A stretch of 64,000 nucleotides of DNA. Origin: Acidimicrobiaceae bacterium. GTDB taxonomy: Bacteria; Actinomycetota; Acidimicrobiia; Acidimicrobiales; RAAP-2. The notes under the pieces were generated by a model. It was not told the DNA's origin. It did no database searches and saw nothing but the letters and a program-made list of their open reading frames with translations. Every line of letters begins with the position of its first letter. The stretch's first letter is position 1. Both the position numbers and the translations under genes were made by a program. Where the stretch lies: the NCBI GenBank assembly GCA_003133685.1, contig PKYQ01000026.1:1-64000 (forward strand), read 5' to 3'. This document shows, in pieces, positions 1-9,062 of this stretch.

Positions 1-1067
1 TCGGGATTGGTGGCCCGGCGCGAGCGCTCGAGCGCGCGTTGGGTGCGCCGACGCTGGCGAGCCACGAGCCGGCGTTGTTCAAGTTCTTCCGAGGTCGTTC
101 GCACCAGCAACGCGTCAGTGAGTGTACCGTCGGGGCCGATGCCCACTGCCGCCAGGTTCGAGACTCCTAGGTCAACACCCACGACGCCGTCCGGGGCGCA
201 TCCGTATCGCGAAGGGTCGCGGTAAGACTCCTTCGCGCAAAGCAGGTGGGCTTCATAGACGAAGTGGTTACGTATTTCACGCCGGACGATCTTTATCTGT
301 CGCCAGGCACCGGGATCGTCGAGGTACCAGCGCTCGCGCTGGTCGGAACCTCCTTGGGTCATGACCGGGATCACCAAGTGGCGTGCACGATCGCGCGATG
401 GGTGCAGGTGGAGCGCAAAACCACCGTCCTCACTGGTCCGAAAAGAGAGGCCGGTCCACCAAGCACTTCGGGCCCTGGGAGGCGTTCTCCCCTTTACCGC
501 TGCCTCCCTCATTTCCTCCTGCGTTGGCTCTGCGCGACCTGCGTAGCGGGTGTAACCCAATAGGACACGTTTGTCCCAAGGGCGCGGGACCTTCGGTCGA
601 CCGGCGCCCCGAAAAAGGTGCGCGGCGAACGACTCCCACACTTGCTTGGCGTGTACCAAAGCGCTCGAAGAAGGAACGTGCTCGCCGATCCAGCGCGAGT
701 CGCGGCGCAGTTCCAAGATCCTCTTCGTGAAGTCGTACTCGCTGAGAGAGAACTCTCTTCGCAGAGCGTTTAGCGCCGCGTTGCGGGTGCGCCGAGCGGC
801 TGCGTCGTTCACTTCGCCACTCGCCGAGAGCCCACTGGGCAAGGCGCATGCCTCACGCCAGCGGGTGGTATGTCGCATCGACTCGAGGTTGGTGAGGGCC
901 CACCCGGTCAGGGCTCTTTCCAAGTGACCGGCGGCCACGAACGCCACGTCGAGGCGACGACGAGCGTTCTCGTCTGTCTTCAGGCGACAGCGCAGCACGC
1001 TGAAGCAGTCGGGTTCGTTCGCGGCCACGTCTGCGATCGTACGGAACGGGTGTGACCTGACATGCAC
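1..1067 (-). CDS. TnpB/Cas12-type RuvC-like nuclease, N-terminal part (cut by left window edge)
   Basis: An uninterrupted reading frame runs from a GTG at 1067 (alternative GTG at 1028) off the left edge: 355 codons without a stop. The N-terminal part (EPDCFSVLRCRLK, then GHLERALTGWALTNLE, then DSRWIGEHVPSS and GRPKVPRP) resembles the helical N-terminal region of long TnpB/OrfB proteins. It is followed by a RuvC-I motif, GVVGVDLGVSNLAAVG, with Asp299 as the presumed first catalytic residue, and then by an Arg-rich bridge-helix-like stretch (RLVARQRRRTQRALERSRR). RuvC-II, the zinc ribbon and RuvC-III would lie outside the window. TnpB proteins are RNA-guided DNA nucleases of IS200/IS605-type elements and the ancestors of Cas12. 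No tnpA, cas gene or CRISPR array lies on the 5' side. Family placement is good; whether it is a transposon protein or a domesticated/CRISPR effector is open. Confidence 0.8.
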   Translation of the reverse strand, partial: MHVRSHPFRTIADVAANEPDCFSVLRCRLKTDENARRRLDVAFVAAGHLERALTGWALTNLESMRHTTRWREACALPSGLSASGEVNDAAARRTRNAALNALRREFSLSEYDFTKRILELRRDSRWIGEHVPSSSALVHAKQVWESFAAHLFRGAGRPKVPRPWDKRVLLGYTRYAGRAEPTQEEMREAAVKGRTPPRARSAWWTGLSFRTSEDGGFALHLHPSRDRARHLVIPVMTQGGSDQRERWYLDDPGAWRQIKIVRREIRNHFVYEAHLLCAKESYRDPSRYGCAPDGVVGVDLGVSNLAAVGIGPDGTLTDALLVRTTSEELEQRRLVARQRRRTQRALERSRRATNP

Positions 1068-1438
1068 GATGCCGAGAGTTTTCGCAGACGGTCTTATTGC
1101 GTTGGGGATTATAGTCCTGTAGTTTCCCAGTGTTTCAGGGCGAACCGCACTCAGCGGTGGAGGTCAAGGATCTTCTCGAGCGAAAGAGTTCGAGGAGATC
1201 AGGGTTCACTCTTCTGACTGCCAAATGGATCACGATTCTTCCTACGAGAACCCTTTGGTCCGTGTCTACGACAATGTGGCGCTTACCCGAAAAGACTGTG
1301 TAATGACATGCCTGTTACTCACAACTCAATCAAACACGGGGGATTTCCCACACGACTCCGGTTAGATGGATACCCCCATGCATCGTAAAGACTTTCTAAA
1401 CTCCTTAAATTCACAAGACCGTTAACTAGGCTGGTTTT
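1068..1438. other. Intergenic region with two hairpins, no gene seen
   Basis: This 371-bp gap separates two divergent genes and is lower in GC than its surroundings. It holds the minus-strand promoter and two adjacent inverted repeats. One is ACCGC/GCGGT with a 5-nt loop at 1144-1158. The other is an 11-bp stem at 1169-1179/1190-1200 (GATCTTCTCGA with TCGAGGAGATC, one G-U pair, 10-nt loop). Neither is followed by a T-run. A longer-range pairing, GGGTTC near 1202 with GAACCC near 1250, is also possible. No ORF of note, tRNA or direct-repeat array was seen. Confidence 0.5.
1108..1137 (-). promoter_or_regulatory. Putative promoter of the TnpB-like gene
   Basis: On the minus strand a perfect TATAAT lies at 1113-1108. 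A TGAAAC element at 1137-1132 sits 18 bp upstream and could serve as the -35. Transcription would start near 1100, leaving a leader of about 33 nt before the GTG at 1067 or about 72 nt before the GTG at 1028. This is pattern matching only. Confidence 0.4.
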
Positions 1439-2608
1439 ATGATTCGCGTGCGTCGTCGGGGCACGACTCGATCAACTCCCCTCGTTGTTCTGGCGATTTG
1501 CGTCGCCACATTAATCGTCACGCCCATAGCCGCCCACGCGGCGAGCATCACTCAGACCCAGGCCATGATCGAGGACCTGACCAATCGCCTCTCAAGACTG
1601 GAAAAGACCAGCGAAATCACGTCGAACCAGTACGACGCCGACCGGGTCAAACTGGCGACGATCACCGCGAACATCAAGAACCTCCAGGGCAAGGAGAAGA
1701 ATAAACGCGCCGCAATCAAGGTGACGCAGAAGGCCCTCGTCAAAGACATCGTGCGCGCGTACGTCCTCGGGGCATCCGACGCGCAGATCCTCGCGCTCTT
1801 CAATGACAACCCGACGCAAATTGGCGCGCGCACCGTCTACGAGAACGAGGTCATCGGCAACCTCAATCAGTTGAAGCACACGTACCAGAAGGAGAGGACC
1901 TCCCTCGACACCACCATTCGACTCGTCAACGTTCAACGAGTAGACGCCGGTCAACAGACCTACGCGATGTCACGGTTGCTCTCGCTCAACATCTACAACA
2001 CCAATACGACGCGCGACACGCTCAACAAGATGACGGTGGCACTGAAGGGTGAGCTCATCGCCTACGAGATTCAACAGGGCGTCATTGCCGCGAAGGAACA
2101 CAACCTGGCCGCCGAAGAGACCGCGATCACGGCCGCCTCGGCCGTGGGAGGCCAAAAGGCCGCGAACACAGTGACCGAAGCCATCCAACAGGCCTCCCAG
2201 ACGGTCACCCTCGTCAACGTCGGCAGCACTGCACAAGGCCTCGCGGCCGTGAAGGCCGCCGAATCTCAGATTGGCGTGCACTACGTCTGGGGCGGCGAGA
2301 CACCGGGCGTCGGTTTCGACTGTTCCGGCCTGGTCCAGTGGGCTTGGGCCCAAGCGGGCATCCAGATTCCGCGCACCACCGAATCGCAGTACCCGGCCAT
2401 GGTCCACGTGACGCTCAACGATCTCGAGCCCGGTGACCTGCTCTTTTACTACAACCTCGACGGGGACAACGCGATCGACCACGTCGTCATGTACGTCGGC
2501 AGCGGACCGTGGGGCACGAGTACTGTCATCGCGGCGCCCTACACGGGCACCGACGTTGAGCTCGCGCCGGTCTTCACGGCCGGCCTGTATGGCGAAGCTC
2601 GGCCCTAG
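1439..2608 (+). CDS. Secreted NlpC/P60 family peptidoglycan hydrolase
   Basis: The 389-aa protein has a Sec-type signal peptide (basic start, hydrophobic core at about residues 14-30, AHAAS cleavage region). A long Gln/Lys/Glu-rich coiled-coil region follows at about 35-250, then a C-terminal NlpC/P60 domain from about 265. The catalytic Cys295 lies in DCSGLVQW and the His348 in DHVVMYVG. This is the layout of actinobacterial RipA-like D,L-endopeptidases that cut the peptide stems of peptidoglycan, often at the septum, with the coiled coil controlling activity. No clear Shine-Dalgarno precedes the ATG; a TAACTA about 10 nt upstream hints at a very short leader. It stands alone, divergent from the TnpB-like gene. 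Confidence 0.9.
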   Translation: MIRVRRRGTTRSTPLVVLAICVATLIVTPIAAHAASITQTQAMIEDLTNRLSRLEKTSEITSNQYDADRVKLATITANIKNLQGKEKNKRAAIKVTQKALVKDIVRAYVLGASDAQILALFNDNPTQIGARTVYENEVIGNLNQLKHTYQKERTSLDTTIRLVNVQRVDAGQQTYAMSRLLSLNIYNTNTTRDTLNKMTVALKGELIAYEIQQGVIAAKEHNLAAEETAITAASAVGGQKAANTVTEAIQQASQTVTLVNVGSTAQGLAAVKAAESQIGVHYVWGGETPGVGFDCSGLVQWAWAQAGIQIPRTTESQYPAMVHVTLNDLEPGDLLFYYNLDGDNAIDHVVMYVGSGPWGTSTVIAAPYTGTDVELAPVFTAGLYGEARP

Positions 2609-2707
2609 GTCGCATTAGCTGTCGCGTACGGCGTTGGACTTCGCCGAGAGAGGGCTCGAACCGTCCTTGAGTAACGCTCCGAACGCCGCAGATGTTGAGA
2701 AACGCAC

Positions 2708-3355
2708 TCAGTCGCGACGCGGCAGAAGCCAGTCGGCCACCAACTCCGGTGCCCGATCACCCCACTCTTCAGCGGTAATGGCGTATCGGGCGTGGTCTTC
2801 CCAGGCGCCGTCGATCTCGAGGTAGCGCTCGGCGATCCCTTCGAAGCGAACGCCCAACTTCTCGACGACACGCCGTGATGGAGCGTTGCGAGGAATGATG
2901 TTCACCTCGATGCGATGCAATTTCAACGATTCGAATGCGTACTGCAAGAGCACGATGACCGCTTCGGGCATCAAGCCCTGACCGGCGACGGCCTCGTCGA
3001 TCCAGTACCCGACGAAGGCCGACTGCAGCGGACCGCGCTGAATTGACGACAGCGTGATCTCGCCGAGGAATCGACCGTCCTGGAAGATGCCGAAGCCGAA
3101 GCCCGTACCGAGTTGGCGTTCGCGCTCTCGAATGGCGCAGCGGCTCACGAAGCTCCGTTGGTCGTCGGCCAGGTGCGACGAGTGCGCCGACCTCGGCTCC
3201 CACTTCAAGAGCCAATCACGGCACCGGCTGCGCACTTCGTACCAGCCGTCGTAATCCTGCTCGGTCATCGTGCGCAGCACTATTCGCCGGCCGTGCAGGG
3301 AGATGGGCGAATAGATAGCTGTTCGTGTGCTCACCGTGATCGAGTCCTCACCCAC
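2708..3355 (-). CDS. GNAT acetyltransferase, RimJ/RimL type
   Basis: This 215-aa protein belongs to the RimJ/RimL (Acetyltransf_3) group. It opens with LHGRRIVLRTMTEQDYDGWYEVR. It continues with GTGFGFGIFQDGRFLGEITL (core strand), VGYWIDEAVAGQGLMPEAV (acetyl-CoA pyrophosphate loop) and NAPSRRVVEKLGVRFEG, the terminal family signature. Relatives acetylate N-terminal Ala or Ser of ribosomal proteins, or small amines; the substrate here is unknown. The start may be the GTG a few codons downstream (VSTRTAIY). It is read in the same direction as ppx/gppA upstream of it. Confidence 0.85.
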   Translation of the reverse strand: MGEDSITVSTRTAIYSPISLHGRRIVLRTMTEQDYDGWYEVRSRCRDWLLKWEPRSAHSSHLADDQRSFVSRCAIRERERQLGTGFGFGIFQDGRFLGEITLSSIQRGPLQSAFVGYWIDEAVAGQGLMPEAVIVLLQYAFESLKLHRIEVNIIPRNAPSRRVVEKLGVRFEGIAERYLEIDGAWEDHARYAITAEEWGDRAPELVADWLLPRRD

Positions 3356-3387
3356 CCATCGTTACAGGTTGCGCGTCTCAGCGCATT

Positions 3388-4317
3388 TCAAGGGTCGAGC
3401 AACGAATCCGTGATGCCGTCGAGGATGTCGTTCTCCGAAGTGAGTAGTTCACTCGCCCCGAGGCGCGTCATGACCGCGACGAGGATGTAGAGACCGGCGT
3501 GAAGGACGTCTTCGCGTCCCTTCGCCATGCCCGGCCGGGCCAGTCGATCCTCCGGCGACTCGGCCGCCAGCCGGTCGCGCCAGAGTTCGACCGTCGACAA
3601 CGAGAGAGTGCGATGGTGCACGGCGTCGCGGTCGTACGTGTCGAGCCCGGCGTCGAGTTGGGCCAGCGTCGAGACCGAGCCGGCCAGTCCCACGAGACGG
3701 ACGTTCCCAACGAGCTGGGCGAAGTCCGGTACCTCGCTCCAGGCGCGATCGAGTTCGGTTTCGATCATTGCGCGAGCGGCGCGGTCACTCGCGGCACTCA
3801 CGACACCTTTGCCGAGTGCTCGCTCAGTCACTCGTACGCACCCCAACTGCATCGAATAGCTCTCCAGGACGCCGGCGATCTCGACCGCCAGCTCGGTTGA
3901 ACCTCCGCCGACGTCCACGATCACTGTCGATCGATCGTCCGGGGGAAGTCCTGACGTCGCACCGACGTAGGAAAACGTCGCCTCTTCGTTGCCGTCGAGA
4001 ATGCGCACGTCGACGCGCGTTCGTCGACGCGCCTCATCAAGAAACTCGCCGCCGTTGACGGCGTCGCGAACGGCCGAGGTCGCGACGAGCAGTCCGCGAT
4101 CGACACCGGCCTCGTCCATGAACGAGCGGTACTCGCTCAAGACGTCGTAGGAACGCTGCAGCGCTTCGGGCAACAGCGTCCTCGTCGCGTCGACTCCTTG
4201 GCTAAGACGCGTGATCCGCGCCTCTCGACGAAGTGTCTCGTTGCGCTCGTTCACGATCAACAGTCGGGTTGAGTTGCTGCCACAGTCCAGCGCCGCGACG
4301 GATTCAGGCACGGACAT
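3388..4317 (-). CDS. ppx: Exopolyphosphatase / guanosine pentaphosphatase family
   Basis: The 309-aa protein has the ASKHA-fold Ppx/GppA phosphatase core. The first phosphate-binding loop is ALDCGSNSTRLLI near the N-terminus, the second is VIVDVGGGSTELAVE, with ATSAVRDAVNGGEFL between. The enzyme hydrolyses terminal phosphates of polyphosphate or pppGpp. I chose the ATG at 4317 because the family motif begins ten residues later, and because it overlaps the end of the DUF501 gene by 14 bp. It is last in the eno-ftsB-DUF501-ppx string, the same order as Rv1023-Rv1026 of M. tuberculosis. It lacks the C-terminal HD domain of the longer homologues. Confidence 0.88.
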   Translation of the reverse strand: MSVPESVAALDCGSNSTRLLIVNERNETLRREARITRLSQGVDATRTLLPEALQRSYDVLSEYRSFMDEAGVDRGLLVATSAVRDAVNGGEFLDEARRRTRVDVRILDGNEEATFSYVGATSGLPPDDRSTVIVDVGGGSTELAVEIAGVLESYSMQLGCVRVTERALGKGVVSAASDRAARAMIETELDRAWSEVPDFAQLVGNVRLVGLAGSVSTLAQLDAGLDTYDRDAVHHRTLSLSTVELWRDRLAAESPEDRLARPGMAKGREDVLHAGLYILVAVMTRLGASELLTSENDILDGITDSLLDP

Positions 4318-4782
4318 CTTCAATCGACAATTCGGGCAGGTCCACTTCGTGCGCCACGAGTTCACCAACGGCATCACTCGCACCGACGAGATAGTTGGCG
4401 AGGTGAGCGTGCAGGCACTTCACGCCTTCGCGCGTGCCACCGACGCCCCCGCTGGCCCGTGCACCATCGGTGCGCACGGTGGCGAGGCGTCGCCGCTCGG
4501 CGTACTCCTCGTGAGTTTTTCTCAGCGCGTCGCTGTCGACGAGGTCTTCGAATCGGTGGACTCCCCCGTTTCCTTCAATTCGACTCACGGCGTCGTGGAG
4601 ATCCGGATCGACCAGCCAGAAGAGCGTCGGCATCGGCGTTCCGTCGCGAAGGTGCGGCTCGTTTTCGATGACCACTGGTCGACCGTCGAGTCGTCGCACG
4701 ACGACGGCGCACCGCCCCGAGAGTGGCCGACCAAGGTACTGCTCGACGACGGTGATATCGGCGAGCGACGCGTCGCGAAAAC

Positions 4783-4786
<4 letters not shown>
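4304..4786 (-). CDS. DUF501 family protein
   Basis: This 160-aa protein matches the actinobacterial DUF501 family (Rv1025-like). It carries VEQYLGRPLSGRCAVVVRR near the N-terminus and PMPTLFWLVDPDLHDAVSRIE in the middle. The C-terminal half contains EGVKCLHAHLANYLVGASDAVG, with a conserved Cys-Leu-His. It probably starts with TTG, overlapping the ftsB stop. Its function is not established. The conserved position between the septation protein gene and ppx is the main clue to its role. Confidence 0.85.
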
Positions 4787-6574
<1,788 letters not shown>

Positions 6575-7954
6575 TCACTCTGGAGGAAGCGCCTCGACGT
6601 TGCGTATCTCGTCACGCAACCGTCGCGCACGTTCACGAAGTACTCCTTCGAGGTCGACGCCGGCCCACTGCGCCAACTCCACGAGCGCCACGATCGCGTC
6701 ACCCCACGATCTATCGACGTTCGAAGAGGACTGCGCGTCCTCCGCGACGTCGCGGCCCAACGACAGCGACCGCACCGCGTCGAGTGCGCTCGCGCGCGAG
6801 TCTTCGCCCTCGCGACGAAGTTCGACTAGCGAGGCCTTGCGGAGCAGTTTCGTATAGAGAACCAGCGCCGGTAGCTGCCACGCGATGCCGTCGGTGACGC
6901 TCTCGCGACCCTTTTCGTCGCGTTTCAGAATCTCCCAGCGCGCCGCGACGTCATTCGAATCGTTCACGTGCACGTCACCGAAGACGTGTGGGTGTCGACC
7001 GATCAACTTGTCGCGCACCGCGTCGGCGATGGTGGCGAGAGTGAAGATCTCCTCTTCGTCACCGAGCTCGGCGTGAAAGACGATTTGAAATAACAAATCG
7101 CCGAGCTCTTCTTCGACGTGGGCGGCCTCGTCGCCGTCGGCGCTGTCCTCGACGCGCACGAACGCTTCCAGAGCGTCCAGCGTCTCATACGACTCTTCCA
7201 GCAAGTGTCGCGTCAGTGACGCGTGGGTCTGCTCCTGGTCCCACGGACACTCGGCCCGCAATCGACGCATGAGGGCCACGAGGTCGTCCATGGCCCCACC
7301 GGCGGTTCGGAGGCTTTCGATCCAGAGTGACGTCAAATGGTCGACGTCCCCAAAGGAGACCAACTCCCCCGCCGACAGTTCGACTATTGCTTCGTCGCTC
7401 AACCCGACGTGATGCAACACCGTGACGACGGTGGACTTCGGGAGTCGATCGGCCACGCTCGCCAAGATCTCCGTTGAGTACGTTTGCAAGACCAGCAAGG
7501 GTCCGGGCCCCCGAAGCGGTTCGACGTTGGCGAGGGCGTCGATAACGCGCAGGCCACTCGCCATCGGATCTCGGCCGAGCGCGGCGCACGCGACGTCGAT
7601 GACCGACACCGCCGGTTCGAGCACGGTCGTGACGTGCGGTGTGGCCACTAAGAGTTCAACGGTTCGCTCCGCCACGACCGGCGACCCGGGCACGGCGTAG
7701 ACGACTTCGCCACCCGGAGCGTTTCGCGCCAGTTCGATGAGGTCGGCCACGATGGCCGCGTAGAGCTCTTCGAACGACGCCGCGCGGTAATAAAAATCGT
7801 CGTAACTCGCGACGTCGAGAAATGCCGCCGCCGCTGGGTGGACGCGGGTTCTGAGTCGAACGACGGGCGCTTCACGCAACAAATCGAAGGTTCGGCGAGT
7901 TATGAGATCGGCGTCACCGGGACCCAGTCCAACGACTCGAACGACCGGCTTCAC
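6575..7954 (-). CDS. mazG: Tetrapyrrole-methylase-like domain fused to MazG pyrophosphohydrolase
   Basis: The 459-aa protein has two parts. The N-terminal half (VVRVVGLGPGDADLITRRT, then GEVVYAVPGSPVVAERTV) is a tetrapyrrole methylase fold as in Bacillus YabN. From about residue 225 it is a MazG NTP pyrophosphohydrolase: LRAECPWDQEQTHASLTRHL, EESYETLDALE, EELGDLLFQIVFHAEL and GRHPHVFGDV, with the Glu/Asp metal ligands in place. MazG removes non-canonical or excess NTPs and lowers (p)ppGpp. The methylase half has no known substrate in such fusions. Its start overlaps the stop of the upstream SurA-like gene by 4 bp. Confidence 0.92.
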   Translation of the reverse strand: MKPVVRVVGLGPGDADLITRRTFDLLREAPVVRLRTRVHPAAAAFLDVASYDDFYYRAASFEELYAAIVADLIELARNAPGGEVVYAVPGSPVVAERTVELLVATPHVTTVLEPAVSVIDVACAALGRDPMASGLRVIDALANVEPLRGPGPLLVLQTYSTEILASVADRLPKSTVVTVLHHVGLSDEAIVELSAGELVSFGDVDHLTSLWIESLRTAGGAMDDLVALMRRLRAECPWDQEQTHASLTRHLLEESYETLDALEAFVRVEDSADGDEAAHVEEELGDLLFQIVFHAELGDEEEIFTLATIADAVRDKLIGRHPHVFGDVHVNDSNDVAARWEILKRDEKGRESVTDGIAWQLPALVLYTKLLRKASLVELRREGEDSRASALDAVRSLSLGRDVAEDAQSSSNVDRSWGDAIVALVELAQWAGVDLEGVLRERARRLRDEIRNVEALPPE

Positions 7955-9045
7955 TTATAAGTTGACGCGCCAGCGCCCAGCGCCGTGATCGTCGCTGCAC
8001 CGACGACGCCGCTCGAAGGCGTGGCCGGCGCGAAGACATCCGGGCCAGTCGTGGCGAGTCCCCAACGGCCAATCGAGGGGTCGATCGCGACTGCCGAGTA
8101 CGCGTAGTCGAGGATGCTCTCCTTCTCGGTGTTGGCCGCCGTGGCGTTCGCGTTCTCGAGATCACTCAAGACAGCACTCTCGGCTTGCGCGAACGGCGTC
8201 GGCGTGCGCTTGGTGGGCGCGACGAACAAGGCGGCTTCAGCATTGTTGTACGTGGTCTGCTCGGGCGTCGTGGGGAAGGTGTTGAGTGGCGTCGACGCCG
8301 TTGCGCTGCGCACACCACTGTAGGAATTGCTCGACGGTCCAAAGCAGCCGTACGCCCCGCCCTTCGCGCCCGACGGGTCGGCCGAGAACTTCTTCGCGAG
8401 TGCCGCGACGCTCATCCCCTGCACCTCGGCCTCGTCGAACGCCGTCACTTGCGTCGGATCGACCCAGGCGACCCTCACACAGATCGTGTCGTAGTTCTGC
8501 GTGTGCGTGGTGTAGTACTGCTTCATCGACGCCAACGTCAGCGGGACCGTCGTGTCGAGCTTCGTGACGATGTCAAGCGACGCCGCTTGGGACGCAATCT
8601 CGAAGCTGCGCATCTCGGCCGGCATTTCGGCAAGCACCTGCGCTGAAGTCCCGGTGCACGGCGTGCTCTGGCTGGCCCCCGCGGCGCTCAACTCACTCTC
8701 GAGCGACCCTTGGGCCTTGGCCAGGGTCGCCGCGTCGGGATGAAACTTCAACGAATGCTTGGCGTACTGATCAAGGGCCAGGCCCTCGACGCGCAGATTG
8801 GCCCAGGCCGCGGCACCACTGGCGTTCATCGACGAACCGCCCGCTCCGGGAGCGAAACCGGCCGTGTCCAACGCCGTGACGTAACACTTCAGCGTCGCGT
8901 TCGAAGAGATCGCCGCCAGTTCGTTTCGAAAGGTCGAACTCGAGACTGTCGATCCGTTGACCGAGATGCCCGACGAGTTGTTGCTCAGGCCGTAGAGCGT
9001 GGCCCCGAGTAGAGCGATGACCAACAGAGCTACGAGACGGCGCAC
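7951..9045 (-). CDS. Exported SurA/PrsA-like protein, function uncertain
   Basis: This 364-aa protein begins with an N-terminal membrane anchor or signal (RRLVALLVIALLGATLYGL). The next region, ISVNGSTVSSSTFRNELAAI, is typical of SurA-N-type peptidyl-prolyl isomerase chaperones. A parvulin-like region can be guessed around residues 180-240 (YDTICVRVAWVD, AALAKKFSADPSGAKGGAYGCF), but the usual parvulin core is degenerate. The Ala/Thr-rich tail is not informative. It lies between mfd and mazG and overlaps mazG by 4 bp, so it probably belongs to the same transcript. A role in folding of exported proteins is an inference. Confidence 0.65.
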   Translation of the reverse strand: MRRLVALLVIALLGATLYGLSNNSSGISVNGSTVSSSTFRNELAAISSNATLKCYVTALDTAGFAPGAGGSSMNASGAAAWANLRVEGLALDQYAKHSLKFHPDAATLAKAQGSLESELSAAGASQSTPCTGTSAQVLAEMPAEMRSFEIASQAASLDIVTKLDTTVPLTLASMKQYYTTHTQNYDTICVRVAWVDPTQVTAFDEAEVQGMSVAALAKKFSADPSGAKGGAYGCFGPSSNSYSGVRSATASTPLNTFPTTPEQTTYNNAEAALFVAPTKRTPTPFAQAESAVLSDLENANATAANTEKESILDYAYSAVAIDPSIGRWGLATTGPDVFAPATPSSGVVGAATITALGAGASTYK

Positions 9046-9062
9046 TGATTCAGCCTACTGAA

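Noticed and set aside
430-849. A 139-aa open frame on the minus strand inside the TnpB-like region
   Set aside because: It is out of frame with the RuvC-motif protein, is Arg/Ser-rich and low in information, as expected for a shadow frame in GC-rich coding DNA.
1068-1438. CRISPR array or c-di-AMP (ydaO) riboswitch upstream of the NlpC/P60 gene
   Set aside because: No regularly spaced direct repeats are present, and the conserved ydaO sequence blocks could not be found. Only simple hairpins remain.
2640-2665. T-arm-like sequence GGTTCGAGCC on the minus strand, suggesting a tRNA
   Set aside because: The flanking bases do not form a T-stem, and no anticodon or acceptor stem can be drawn.
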